The notes: generated from the sequence alone by a model not told the origin. A DNA stretch of 64,000 nt from Delphinus delphis (GCF_949987515.2 NC_082687.1:19204148-19268147), one strand, 5' to 3'. Shown: positions 22,202 through 33,150, counted from the stretch's first letter. Made by a program: numbers and translations.

Positions 22202-23470
22202 ATGATCCCCTTTATCTTTATCCTGCTACTTTGGACCCCCCTCTTCTGCTACTTAAGAAAAAGCAAAACTCTCTGGAGTATCTTTCTCAGACTATAGCTA
22301 TTGCTCTGATTACTGACAACATTTAATAACTGTTCTTTTAGACACTTCAGAACTAGATTCGTTTTTATAGGAACCTCTCGGTAACTTATGTTTACTTCAT
22401 GTGTCACACACTTCAGTATGATAAAAATTAGACTTTGACCTCATGTCAATGAATCTTCAGCTAAGGTTATTACAACCCTATCAGTAAAACCTAGCTCATC
22501 AGGAGGGGGTTCTAATTTGGGGCCATTCTTGCTACAATTGTCAGTTTGTTTTCTTGAGAGACCTGTTGCGGGCCTCTCACTGTTGTGGCCTCTCCCGTTG
22601 CAGAGCACAGGCTCTGGACGCGCAGGCTCAGCGGCCATGGCTCAGGGCCCAGCCGCTCTGTGGCATGTGGGATCCTCCCAGACCGGGGCACAAGCCCGCG
22701 TCCTCTGCATCGGCAGGCGGACTCTCAACCGCTGCGCCACCAGGGAAGCCCGAGAGACCTGTTTTGTGGGAACTCTTTAGCTCTAGTCAAGGAATCTGTC
22801 CCTCTTGAGGGACAAAATTGGTTTACTCCTGGTGCTAAGTGATATCACTACTCCCAATACAGTCTGTGTTCCACTAGATTACCAGTTCTCATGTGGACAT
22901 TGAGCTTACCCTCACCTGTCACATGCTAACTTATCCTAAGTATTCAGGATACCCGTTAGAGACTTTTAGATGGTTATAGTTGCCAGCCTCCAGTGGATCA
23001 TGTTTCTCTGAAAAGAATACTCATAAATCTTCCCAAAGAGGCCGACACAGGCTGTTTAGGAAAACTTCTAGGAGGGATCACTGACTCTCTATGCATACTA
23101 TAGGATGATACAATTGGAAAAAGTATTCTGACCCTAGAAGACGTGCTAATTGACAAATTCTGTCTGGAAGCCTCCCAAATCATTTAAAATTATTCAGAGC
23201 TATCATGGTTGATCACACAGGCCTTAATTTCTATGCAGCTGTCCAAAGAAAACATTTATTCTATACCAAACACTTCATGTTGCTCCTATGATGCCATAGG
23301 TCAAGGAGAATAGTGCAGGACTAGCCTGAAAAGAAAAATAAATAAAGCCACCTGGTTCTCTAAAACAGACTCAGCTGAATTCTGGAAAATGCTTTTCCTG
23401 CCTGGGTTTTATACTCTTGCCCCTGACTTCGAGGGTTTTTACTAGTAATAGCATTGAATTTAACAATTGG
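22202..23470 (+). pseudogene. env: ERV env remnant
   Basis: This follows the pol end by about 270 bp, as env does in simple retroviruses. An ATG at 22202 opens a hydrophobic leader of about 15-20 residues (signal-peptide-like) that runs to a stop near 22297. Further on, a serine-cysteine-cysteine-serine-tyrosine block at 23275-23289 fits the CC of the transmembrane subunit of gamma-type envelopes. About 70 bases later comes T-W-F-S-K (23350-23364), then a hydrophobic stretch near 23395-23440. Stops occur at many points and a SINE sits at 22568-22751. Envelope proteins mediate receptor binding and fusion; this copy cannot be expressed as one. Assignment of the middle part is by position only. 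Confidence 0.6.
22568..22751 (-). mobile_element. CHR SINE without A tail, perfect 12-bp TSD
   Basis: A minus-strand CHR SINE with an intact 5' head (right end) but truncated at its 3' end. The body begins directly at gcgggcctctcac with no T tract and without the usual ttgcggta. It is flanked by a perfect duplication gagagacctgtt at 22556-22567 and 22752-22763. The TSD proves target-primed insertion, yet the poly(A) that normally primes it is missing. Confidence 0.93.
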
Positions 23471-23484
23471 GGGGAGGGGAGGTA

Positions 23485-24685
23485 ATCATAATATAACTGA
23501 AGCTGATGGAGTAAGCCACACGAAATCCAACTATATTGAAAAATAAGAATTTATCATGAAGACACTTTAGTTTGATACGGTGAGAGCAGAAGCTAAATTA
23601 CAATGGTTTGAAGAGTCAGAAAGTAGAAATCAAGATGACTTTCTAAATTTCGAAAAACCCAAATCACCACTTTTTCTAAAAGTGTGATTTTGAAGGAATG
23701 TGAGAGATACAGAGAAATCTAGAGATGTGTGTTGTGGAATGGAGATGCTATCCCATGCCCAACCCAGGGATGAGCTATCCACGGGAGAGAACCACATCTG
23801 ATAACACGTGAGGAAAGTGGGCTAAAGGATGGGCGATGAGGTAGGCAGGTTGTAGGAAGGACAGACGGGGAGAAAGTAGGTATTGTATGACATCACTGTT
23901 TTCTCTGTGAAGTAGGTATTGAGACTACATTGAGACTAGGTGTTGGGACTAAAGATGAAAGTGAAATGATAGAAGATTTGAAGAGTCAATGGAAAACAGA
24001 TGTTGAGGGACCGAAAGAGATAAATGAGGGCACACGGCAGGTTTTTCTGAGGAGCCTCAAGTACTACCTTATACTGGAAGCTATGAATTTATAAGGGAAC
24101 CAACCTGCAGGATTCTGTAATCCTCTCCAGTAGGACTTAGAAGCAGGTATCGTTTAGAAACAGAAGAAGTGAGCTGTTGGACTGATACAGCTGAGATTAC
24201 TTTTTATACATCTGTGTGGTGAAATGACAATGGACAGGGAAAGTAATCGAGTAGACAAGACTGTATTTAGAGAGGTGGGCCATAGGATCGGAGGTGTCAG
24301 TGGCACAGCGTGGAGAACTTGATAACTCACCTAGGGAGTTATGCTATCTTTGTCAGGCCTCCAGCAGAAATTCTCTGTGACTGAAGGAATGAAAACTTGA
24401 AGTGAAGCAGAGTTGAACTATCCTGTGTTTAAGAAAGTCAAGGAATTTCGAATCCACTCTAAATGGCATCAATGCATACATAAAGAACAAGGGGGGAGAG
24501 GAGGGAAGGGAAACAGAATTGGTGGGAGAGTAACATTTCAGTTAAGGCAAAGAGGTATTAATAAGTTACATGGTAAATTGTATTCTGTGAGACATAAACA
24601 TTAAAGCCCATTTAGAAAAACTAGGAAGATGTCTAGAAAATAGATTGTTTTACCAAGATTATTTTTAAGCATCTTGTCCACACAT
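23485..24685. other. No recognised feature
   Basis: This is where the ERV 3' LTR would be expected. I found no convincing TG...CA pair, TATA box or polyadenylation signal set. Unassigned. Confidence 0.35.
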
Positions 24686-24689
24686 TGTG

Positions 24690-24851
24690 ACTTTTAGAAA
24701 GTTAAATAATTTCCCTAGACCTCAGTTTCCCTATTTGTAAAGTGGTGACAACAGTATCCCCCTTGAAAGTTTTAGGGAGAAGATTAAAAAAAAATTGTAG
24801 GAAAGTGTATAGCGTAATGCCAGGCACAAAACTAATGTTAAATTTGCTTTA
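24690..24851 (+). mobile_element. MIR SINE, interrupted at its 3' end
   Basis: 'aaataatttccctagacctcagtttccctatttgtaaagtggtgacaa' and 'taatgccaggcacaaaactaatg' are MIR core and 3' end in plus orientation. A Bov-tA-like SINE inserted immediately after. Confidence 0.78.
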
Positions 24852-24969
24852 GGGAATTCCCTGGTGGTCCAGTGGTTAGGACTCCACGCTGTCACTGTCC
24901 AGGGCCCAGGTTCAATCCCTGGTCGGGGAACTAAAATCCCACAAGCCACATGGCGTGGCCAAAAAAAAA
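24852..24969 (+). mobile_element. Bov-tA-like tRNA-derived SINE
   Basis: A short SINE: head ggaattccctggtggtccag, B box GGTTCAATCCC, body 'tcggggaactaaaatcccac', tail A9. It shares the head type with CHR but has a different body, as in the Bov-tA / CHR superfamily of Cetartiodactyla. TSD ttgcttta at 24844-24851 and 24970-24977. Confidence 0.88.
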
Positions 24970-24979
24970 TTGCTTTATT

Positions 24980-25540
24980 TTTTCTATTATTAATACTTAA
25001 GTAGTGCTGGTTTAGTGTTTTAAAAAGCAGTTGGTCCTAAATTAGAAAATATCCAGGATCATCTTTTCAATTTGTTACCATCAAGAGAAACTTAAACTTA
25101 AGTGTATGATTGTTGATCTGGGAATTTTATAACCAAAAATGTAAATACCAATAGCAAGAATTATTTATTCAAATATGGAATTTGGCTTTGCCTGAAATAA
25201 GTGGGGTTCAAACCACTCCCTGGATCTCTGTAACTTCCTTGTACCTCCCTTCCACTAGGCAAAGAGGTTGTGTGATTAGGTCAGAGCTTTGGAGGGCTTG
25301 TGTTGAACTGTTATGACATAGACTGATAACTCCCAAGATGTACATCCAGACCCAATCTCACTTCAGAACTGCTTGCTGCACTTCTCCACCTGGGTGTGTC
25401 TCTCCATATATATGACATTGTGCAGAAATACACTCCAACCCCAAACATGCTTCTCAGCCTATGTTTCCTATTGTTTTGGGGGCAACACTGTATATTCAGG
25501 CACCCCACGCTAAAAGAAACCCCTCAATTTCATCTTGAAT
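24980..25540. other. No recognised feature
   Basis: Unassigned sequence. The 65-residue minus ORF at 25311-25508 has no known motif. Confidence 0.35.
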
Positions 25541-25544
25541 ATAT

Positions 25545-25815
25545 TTTCTTCCTCACCAAATATCCAATTACCTAAGACCTCCTAAATCTTTCTCAGTCGA
25601 TTCCCCCCTTTCACCCCTACCACCAATACCTGACTCTCCCTCAGAATCTCCTACACGGACCACTGCCTATCATTGCTACTCACAAAGCCTCACCCTTAAC
25701 CCATATCTGCGGCTGTGTCCTTCACCCCCATCACACTGTAAACTTTTCTGTGTAGGTCCTGATAAAGTGCCTGGTACATGGTGAGCGCTCAGGAAACATC
25801 TGTTGAACTAAGCAG
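25545..25815 (+). mobile_element. Probable L2 fragment
   Basis: The end 'gtaggtcctgataaagtgcctggtacatggtgagcgctcaggaaacatctgttgaac' matches an L2 or MIR 3' end in plus orientation. The preceding C-rich sequence is compatible with L2 but weakly conserved. Confidence 0.5.
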
Positions 25816-26094
25816 GATTGAGGGAGAATGGATAGTCTATCTGAGGAGACGGAGGGCTACCACTGCAGATAAAAACTCTTCTTGAGAGGCTGAGCCCAGC
25901 CTACATTTCCACCCTTAGCTTTCACTCTTCTCTTATAACTCATTCTAATTGGATTTGTGACCAATCCTCATGTCAGACATTCTCACCACTGGTATAGCAG
26001 AATGGGATGATTAATGCCTTTTTTAAAGAATGAGACACACGTGGATTATGAGCCAATGACTATCTTCGTGCTTAAAAAACTCTCTGCAAACCAG

Positions 26095-26220
26095 ATTGTT
26101 TAGTGAAAATGGGGGCAATAATAACTACCTCATGGTGTGAATGTGAAGATTAAGTGAGATGATATACACCGAACAACTGGCAAAAAAATTACTGCTCAAT
26201 AAATGTTAGCTATTATTAGT
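26095..26220 (+). mobile_element. MIR SINE fragment
   Basis: 'gggggcaataataactacctcatggtgtgaatgtgaagattaagtgagatgatata' and 'ctgctcaataaatgttagctatta' are the MIR 3' half. Confidence 0.82.
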
Positions 26221-26389
26221 GTTATATGGTACTGCCCTACCTGCTCTTCTCTTTCTCTCTGAATCCTTTCTACTCTTTCACTTCTTTCTGGATAGCTCAT
26301 TCCCACCTTCATAATAAAGCCTTTCCTGTTGGGAATTAATTTTCTTCCCCCATTCTCTTAATCGCTTCATTGATTATATTAGCTACTTA

Positions 26390-26575
26390 ATGTATTAAGA
26401 ATACTTTATATGTTATTTTATTTAAAGAAGTAGATATTATCATCTCTATTTGACACATAACAAGACTGAGAAATAGTGTAGTAAACTTGCTTGCCCAAAG
26501 TCACATGAGAAGGAACGGGCAGAGTGATAGTGTGAATCCAACCAGTGCTATCTATATTCTTTTCCAAAGCCAAAG
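26390..26575 (-). mobile_element. MIR SINE
   Basis: 'agatattatcatctctatttgacacataacaagactgagaa' followed by 'cttgcttgcccaaagtcacatgagaaggaacgggcagagtgatagtgtgaatccaa' is MIR in reverse complement. Confidence 0.8.
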
Positions 26576-26640
26576 AGGCTCCATTGCCTGAAATTATTCT
26601 GCTTATTTTAAACTTATAAACTCTATAGTATTTTCCATTA

Positions 26641-27118
26641 TACAGATCTTCCTCAACTTATGATGGAGTTAGTCCTGATAAACCCATCATAAGTCAAAAA
26701 TGTAAGTTGAAAAATGCATTTAATATACCTAACCTACCAAACATTATAGCTTAGCCTGGCCTACCTTAAATGTGCTCAGACACAGTAGCCTACTGTTGGG
26801 CAAAATCATCTAACACAAAGCCTATTTTTAAATAACTTGTTGTAATTTATTGAACACTGTTCCGACAATGAAAAACAGAATGGCTGTGTGGGTACAGGAT
26901 GGTTGTAAGTGTATCAGTGTTCACCCTCATGCTCGCATGGCTGACCGGGAGCTTTGGTTCACTGCCCCTGCCCAGCATCACAAGAGGGTATCGTGTCACA
27001 TATCACTAGCCCAAGAAAATATCAAAATTCAAAATTTTAAAGTATGGTTTCTACTGAATGCGTATCACTTTTGCATCATTGTTAAAGCGGAAAAATCCCA
27101 AGTCGAGGGCTACATGTA
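26641..27118. mobile_element. TcMar-Tigger-type MITE with TA target sites
   Basis: Terminal inverted repeats: left tacagatcttcctcaactta, right (reverse complement) tacatgtagccctcgacttg. TA dinucleotides lie at both outer ends (26641-26642, 27117-27118). Internal blocks such as 'aatgcatttaatatacctaacctacc' and 'cttagcctggcctaccttaaatgtgctcag' are those of a well-known mammalian Tigger-derived repeat. At about 470 bp it has no transposase. The 89-residue ORF at 26850-27119 is incidental. Confidence 0.85.
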
Positions 27119-27120
27119 GA

Positions 27121-28580
27121 GTGTGACAGGTTAAATATGTCCACAAATTTTTTGCAGCTCCTCCCACCAAGAGTTTATTTCTGTATGTATCTTGAATCTG
27201 AATTGGCCTTGAGACTTGCCTGATCAGTAGAATATGGTGGAAGTAAAGATGTGTAAGTGTGAAGCCTGGGTCTTGAGAGGCCTTGAAGCTTCTGTATTTG
27301 CTTTCTTTTTTTTTTTTTTTTTTTTGCAGTTCGCGGGCCTCTCACTGCTGTGGCCTCTCCCGTTGCGGAGCACAGGCTCCAGACGCGCAGGCTCAGCAGC
27401 CATGGCTCACAGGCCCAGCCCCTCCGCGGCATGTGGGATCTTCCCGGACCGGGGCGCGAACCCGCATCCCCTGCATCGGCAGGTGGACTCTCAACCACTG
27501 CGCCACCAGGGAAGCCCTGGATTTGCTTTCTTGTACTGCTCCCACCACTATCTAAGGAAACCCAGGATAGCCTACTGAATGGTGAGAGACCACGTGAAGA
27601 GAGCAGCCCAGGTGACAGCCAGCACCAGTTCCCAGACATGTGAGAGAGCCACCGTATACCCTCTACTCTAGGCAAGGTACCAGCGTACTCAGTCACATGA
27701 GAGCCTGGCAGAGAACCTCCTACCCAATCCAAGAATCATGAGCAATAATAAGTTGTCATTTTATGCCTCCAGTCTTGGGGTGATATTTTATGCACAAATA
27801 ATTAACTGAGACCAAAATTGGCACCTAAATGTGGATTGGAGCGATGACATAGACCTGCAAAAGTGGCATTGGCTTTGAGCCCAGTGGTAGGTTAATGAGA
27901 GAGAGTGAACCACACGACTATTAGAGGAGCTGGAAGATCAGTGAGGAAATTGCTGCTGGAGGAGGGACTCCTGTGCTATATAATTCCAGGACAAGTAGCA
28001 TAACTATTGCCTGTGGTAAACTGGAAGATAGAGAATATACCTAATGTACTTGTGCACTTGGCAAAAGAGATCTAGAGACAGAATGGTGAATGGGCCAGGC
28101 TGCTTCTCTTAGTAAAGTATGACAAGATACAGGAAGAAAGATATAAGCTACAGGAGACTGGTCAGGTTGTACGAAGAAACTAGGGGAAATAGAGAAGACC
28201 CAGGACTTTCTGGGTTGGAATATAAACTACCTCCCACCCTGTCTCTCAGCTGGTAAAAAAATTCTCATACGAGGCCTGTGGGTAAAAATCAAATTGTGTG
28301 TGTGGTTGTGCGACCCTTTGCTAAAGGGAATTGCTAAGCCAATGCCTACTAGATTCTCTTATCTGGAAAAAAGAGGGCATCTAAGAATCTTAAAAGTGCC
28401 CTCCCCGCAGCAGTCGCCCGCACACACTAAAGTAGAAATTTGGGAGCTATCAGCAGGTAGATAGAATGTCAAGCCACAGAACTGGATGAACTTCATAGGG
28501 AAAAAGTTATGGGGTCAATGAATAAGAGGAATCAACACAATCAAAGTGTTACCGCAGCTGGGATTTTATAATAAGCAGGT
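27121..28580 (+). mobile_element. MaLR-type LTR with adjoining internal sequence
   Basis: The LTR part (27121-27810) contains 'ggccttgagacttgcctgatcagtagaatatggtggaagt', 'gatagcctactgaatggtgagagaccacgtgaagagagcagccc' and 'caataataagttgtcattttatgcctccagtcttggggtgat'. From 27815, 'accaaaattggcacctaaatg...aaaagtggcattggctttg' reads like MaLR internal sequence. ERVL-MaLR elements lack env and most carry no intact genes; none is intact here. A CHR SINE is inserted in the LTR. The 185-residue minus ORF at 27175-27732 crosses SINE and LTR and is not a gene. The subfamily is not settled. Confidence 0.6.
27308..27517 (-). mobile_element. CHR SINE inside a MaLR LTR, 15-bp TSD
   Basis: Full-length minus-strand CHR SINE with T20. 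TSD tgtatttgctttctt (27293-27307) and tggatttgctttctt (27518-27532), one mismatch. It was inserted in the LTR at 27121. Confidence 0.95.
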
Positions 28581-28589
28581 AAATACAAG

Positions 28590-29695
28590 ATGGTAATCAG
28601 TACTGACTTGCCATTGAGATTTCAGAGGTGCTACTCTAGTTATTGGTGATGATAATGAAAGTTTGTGGCAAAGGAGGGTTTAGAGGAAAACATGGGTGGG
28701 TTGAGAAGCCACAGTGCTTGATGACTTCTTTGAGGCAGTTGACATCACCAAGAACGAAAGCAGGTTTAGTGGGGAATCCCACGCTCTTCTGTTTTCATCC
28801 CCTGTTATAGCAAGATTCAGGTGTTCTGTTTTTGTCTCTTTCGAATGTTTTAGATTCTTTAGAGAAATAGGATAGACTGAAGAAAGCAAGTTCCTAAACT
28901 ATAGCAACCCATGATGGGTTATTTTGGAAGAAAATAAACCCAGAGATGATGGTGATCAGAGAGATTTGATCTAAGGAATCAGGTGGAAGATCTCTCACTT
29001 CATCAAGTATCCCCTTAGAGTGTGAGCTCTTCTGGAGAAGGGGAATCTGAAAGCAAATATTGGAAAATATCAACAAGTGATTTTGTATATGGATAATCTT
29101 CTCTCTGCCTGATGCATGCATTTTGAGACTTAGCATATTCTCCAGAAACAATGGTATAAACTAAAAAAAGAGGTAAAATAAGGTATTGTCTATTCAGCTC
29201 TTTGTCTGTTGCTAGAAAAAAGGTTGTTCTAGGGTCACTGAGAATTCATATTTCCCACCGTGATCATTTAAATTCAGTAGCAGAAGCAGTTCAGGTAGCA
29301 ATGTATCTGTGGCATAGTTCCATACTTAATATTATATGGTTCTGCATCTTCATGCTGAATAGACATTAAAAATGATCTGACCGCTATTATGCAAGAAGAT
29401 CCGTTTTTAACATGGCCTAATTTCAAAGGTTTCCACAGAATTGCTCCATTTATTGAGTAAGTACAAAATGTATAAAAGCTACTTAAAATTTAGATGCTTT
29501 CAAATAAATCTGTATTTAATAACCATAACAGCCACATATATTTAAATATATACCAAATACTTATATATAAATAATATATATTATTAGTAATATGCATAGA
29601 TTTAATTCAAATACTTTTATTTACCCGACATAAAATATTGCCGATTATTTGGATTTGAAGAGTTCCCACAGTTGTCCAGGAAAATTTGGACGTGT
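28590..29695. other. No recognised feature
   Basis: Unassigned, with an AT-rich patch at 29530-29600 (tatatata and ttaaat runs). ORFs of 69-85 residues on the minus strand are without motif. Confidence 0.35.
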
Positions 29696-29699
29696 CTAA

Positions 29700-30340
29700 G
29701 AAAAATTGCACAGGAGAAAGTTAAACAGGCAAGTTAAGACTTTATTCAAGCCTATTGCAATAGGGAAGAGAGATTGAAATCAAGTCCACAGAAGCAAACG
29801 GCAGGAGGGATTTTAGGAGTTGGGGTGAGTTGACAGAAAAGTACTAAAGGATGTTGGTGGAGAGGTTGACACATGGGAGGTGCCAAGCACATGGAATCAT
29901 TCCTGAATTTGCAAGTGTTCTTCTCTGTGATCTGGCCATCTGTACTCGCTAATTAACGGCACAGTAGCCTCCTACCCTCCCACAGAGAAGGGGATGTAGG
30001 GTACTCTCTTCCTTGATGATTATATTTCAAAGAGTTGGTTGTAGGTCCTTGAGAAAGATATTCCTGGGTTGTAAAACTGGCAAGAGGCTGGGAGAAGATT
30101 TATATACATTTCAAAGGGGCAGAGAAAGAATTTTCAGCTACACATTTTATAAAGTAACTCATCTAAGAAAAGTGAGATCAGAGGCCTGTCATCAAGAAGA
30201 AGCCTATCTAGAGTTTAGTCAAGCTAAGGGGAACTTTAAGCTCATCTTGGTCAATCTCCAGATTGGAAAACACCAATTTCAATACCACTTGTTGAAAGAA
30301 GCCTCCTGGACCAGAACCAAAAGTCCTGAGTGTTAGCCCT
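29700..30340. other. Unassigned; possible old LTR-retroelement internal DNA
   Basis: The phrase 'agactttattcaagcctattgcaatagggaagagagattgaaatc' is of a kind seen in LTR-retroelement-derived repeats. I could not place it in a family or find ends. The 107-residue plus ORF at 30013-30336 has no recognisable domain. Confidence 0.3.
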
Positions 30341-30439
30341 GGCTTTTCCACGGCTAGCTATAGCTCTTAGACAGATCAATTAACCTCCCTAACTTTAAAA
30401 CAAACCTTGTTTTTAGTTTGTTTGTGTGTGTGTGTGTTT

Positions 30440-30600
30440 AGGACACTTAAGATCTACTCTTAGGGAATTTCAAGTATACAATACAGTACTGTTAACTATT
30501 TTTTTTAAATTATGTTAACATTGTTGTACATTGGATCATCAGAACTTATTCATTTTGCATAACTGAAACTTTGTACCCTTTAACCAACATCTCCCCATTT
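30440..30600 (-). mobile_element. L1 3' UTR fragment, minus
   Basis: 'gatctactcttagggaatttcaagtatacaatacagtactgttaacta' and 'cattttgcataactgaaactttgtaccctttaaccaacatctcccc' are L1 3' UTR in minus orientation. Confidence 0.8.
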
Positions 30601-30604
30601 CACT

Positions 30605-30740
30605 GCATGTGGTGATAGATATGTTGATTAGCTTGATTGTGGCCATAATTTTAAGATGTATATGTTTATCAAAACATCAAGTCATATGCCTTAAAAATAT
30701 ACAATTTTTATTTGTCAATTATACCTCAATAAGGATGAGA
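30605..30740 (+). mobile_element. L1 3' end fragment, plus
   Basis: 'gtgatagatatgttgattagcttgattgtggccataa' and 'tacaatttttatttgtcaattatacctcaataagg' are an L1 3' end in plus orientation, with an A-rich tail. It abuts the minus fragment at 30600, giving an inverted arrangement. Confidence 0.8.
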
Positions 30741-30814
30741 AAAAAGAAATTAAAAAAAAACCCAAACATCAAATTTAGGCCCTGAAATATGAGGGAGAAG
30801 AAGGAGGTATTGGC

Positions 30815-30880
30815 TGGGTGTCCATGGATTCATGTTCTAATCCCAGCTCTACCACTTATTTATGCAAAGAAGGTGTTGGA
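30815..30880 (+). mobile_element. MIR SINE fragment
   Basis: A short MIR 5' part: 'gattcatgttctaatcccagctctaccacttattta'. Confidence 0.55.
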
Positions 30881-31325
30881 TAAGATCAAGTAGCTGATCT
30901 AATACCAGTTGCATTTGCACCTGGGAATTTTGCTAACCATTTTTCGGAACTCATTCCGTTAACTTCCATATCCTTCTCTGCATGAGGTGACTCCCTCTTC
31001 TGACTTCACTGGTCATAGTTTATTTGTGACTTTGGCAAGTGGACACCTAGGACGTAGGATGTTCCCATTATTATTTTATTGATCTTTGCCTCCCTGCTTA
31101 TGTTTTTCTTTACGTCTGTTAAGCCCATCTTCCAGGATGCTCAAATCTCAGTTAAGAGTTATTTGTGAAGACGTGGCCCCGAACTTTAGATGAACATGAA
31201 GTCACCTACAATTTTATTTTTCTATAATTCTAAGTTTTCTATATCATGATGAATATAAAACAATTGCTTTTTTCTTTGCTGAATGTTGTGAGAATTTATT
31301 TTGGGGCTATAAAAATTCTTCCTAC

Positions 31326-31541
31326 GGGTTCCCTGGTGGCGCAGTGGTTGAGAGTCCGCCTGCCAATGCAGGGGATATGGGTTCGTGCCCCAGTCCGGGA
31401 AGATCCCACATGCCATGGAGCAGCTGGGCCCGTGAGCCATGGCCGCTGGGCCTGCGCGTCCGGAGCCTGTGCTCCACAACGGGAGAGGCCACAGCAGTGA
31501 GAGGCCCGCGTACTGCAAAAAAAAAACCCAAAAAAACCCCC
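31326..31541 (+). mobile_element. CHR SINE, plus strand, 15-bp TSD
   Basis: A full CHR SINE in plus orientation beginning gggttccctggtggcgcag. The B box gggttcgtgcccc is intact, and the tail runs through A-rich and C-interrupted sequence (aaacccaaaaaaacccccaa). TSD aaaaattcttcctac (31311-31325) and aaaaaactcttcctac (31542-31557). It is one of only two plus-strand CHR copies here. Confidence 0.95.
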
Positions 31542-31559
31542 AAAAAACTCTTCCTACAT

Positions 31560-31920
31560 CCCATGGATAATGTGCACAAAATTACTGCCTCCTCAGTTCT
31601 CTTGCCTAAGTCTTCTTCAGGTTCTACCTTTAAAAAATATTCCCCTAACCTTGTCCTATTTGCGCCTCAGTTTTGACTTTAAAGAGAAGAAAGCAAAACA
31701 AGGTTTTGTATGGCTATAAATAATAAAGAGAGGTCATAGGAGAGATGAGTTTTCAGTGTAAAAATGGCTGGATTGTTGTATGTAGAGAAATGGAGACATT
31801 GAAGAGGCTTGGTGTTTCAGCTTCACGTGACACACTTCTGCGGAAGCTGGCTCCGTCTCACTCCAAATGGTCAGCATCACTAAGGTGAAGATGAGTGCTC
31901 AGTGGTGACTAGACCATTCT
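31560..31920. other. No recognised feature
   Basis: Unassigned. Confidence 0.35.
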
Positions 31921-31924
31921 GCTG

Positions 31925-32030
31925 TTCTGTATTTCTCCCTCTTCTGCCCTCCCTCCCCCCTCCCCTCTTCCCTTTCCCTCTACCTCCTCCTCCTTCTTTT
32001 TCTTCCTCTCTCATTTTCTCTCCCTTTTTT
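31925..32030. repeat. Pyrimidine-rich (CT) tract
   Basis: About 105 bases are almost only C and T on the plus strand (ccctccctcccccctcccct and similar). The 93-residue ORF across it is low-complexity. Confidence 0.85.
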
Positions 32031-32039
32031 ATTCACTGC

Positions 32040-32875
32040 TCAAGGTTTATTTGGTGTTTTAGTTGGTGTGACACTTGGATACTTGGTTGCATTGTTTTTA
32101 TGTATATTTTTCTTTTTACATTATGTGGCAATGTACATTACCCTGATATTGATACATATAGTACACAACATAAGCTCCTTTAGAACAGTTATGCACAAAG
32201 CATGCAATATTGGGTGTCTCTCTCTCTCTCTTTCTTCCACACACATATATCTCATACTAGCGTTTTAGAGATTTCAAATGAGGACTGCTAAGAAAAACAT
32301 TTGCTGAATAATATCCTCTTTTAGTTGATGCTTGAAATTCCACTATCGGAAAATTATTCTTCCATGTTGGGCAGTTTTTACTCTAAGTTCTTCCTTTAAA
32401 TTAACTTAACAAAATTTTATGCATTATTATAAGAAAAATAGAAATTAGCTGAGTTACTGCCACTCTGAGAGAACAGATGATTTCTCTGTCAATAAGAGAA
32501 TTAAATTTGCGATTAACTCTGCATTATTGGATTATAGTTTCTTTCTTGAGATAGCCCCAGGAGAGAGAAATGTTTCCTATGAGATTGTGAACATTTCTTA
32601 TGCTGATAATACTGAATGTTTGTTGCTTTCAAATAAGTCAGTATCTTCTTTATATTTGGGGGGACCATTTTCTTGATTTTCTAACTTCAAGAAGACATGA
32701 AATACCTCATATTTGCTTTACAATCAGAATTGAGTGTTCTGCTTTATAACCAAAATTGATCAAACATAACTACAGCACCCATTACCAACATGACAATGTT
32801 TGTGAAAGTTAGAGAGGGGATAGCTTCCTTTTCACACTATCAAATCTTTCACCCTTATTCTGTTCATTTATGTAT
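32040..32875. other. No recognised feature apart from a (TC)n patch
   Basis: A short (TC)n run lies at 32216-32236. The rest is unassigned. Confidence 0.35.
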
Positions 32876-32879
32876 GTAT

Positions 32880-33010
32880 ACATATTTATCTTCCTTTTAT
32901 TTATTTATTTCCTTATTATCCTTCAGACTATACGCCATTAGAGGAAAGGAGTCATGTCTGTCTTGCTATGTACCTGTATGTCCAGGACTGCAAAGTGAAG
33001 AAAGAATGAT
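32880..33010 (+). mobile_element. Possible L2 3' fragment
   Basis: 'tatttccttattatccttcagactatacgccattagaggaaaggagtcatgtctgtc' resembles the L2 3' UTR (the 'aatgtaagctccatgagggcaggga' block). Weak. Confidence 0.4.
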
Positions 33011-33027
33011 GTAAATCCCTCAATGCT

Positions 33028-33150
33028 GTGCACATATGTATGTACATATGTAATGTACATACATGTATACAACATATAACTTTTCCATATACATATATCT
33101 TACACATATACATATATACACACATATATGTACACATGTATATTTGTTTG
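33028..33150. repeat. (CATA/TGTA)n simple repeat
   Basis: Alternating acatatatgtac-type sequence for about 120 bp, rich in short palindromes. ORFs on both strands here are repeat translations. Confidence 0.85.

Larger units (their letters stand above)
20942..23482 (+). mobile_element. Decayed class I (gammaretrovirus-like) ERV segment
   Basis: Translating short blocks in all three plus frames shows, in the right order and spacing, the integrase zinc-finger cysteines, the integrase core, the integrase C-terminal region, and then an env with a gamma-type CC motif. Frameshifts and stops break it everywhere. Gag, protease and most of reverse transcriptase are not seen. A purine tract ggggggaggggagg at 23469-23482 sits where a polypurine tract would precede the 3' LTR, but I could not identify LTRs. 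A CHR SINE (22568-22751) interrupts env. This is a fossil, not a replication-competent virus. Confidence 0.75.

Noticed and set aside
23469..23520. Purine tract as the ERV polypurine tract followed by a 3' LTR
   Set aside because: The tract is suggestive, but I found no TG...CA element, TATA box or matching 5' LTR, so no LTR is annotated there.
27175..27732. 185-residue minus ORF
   Set aside because: It joins MaLR LTR sequence to the body of a CHR SINE; the same SINE-derived peptide recurs at every CHR copy.
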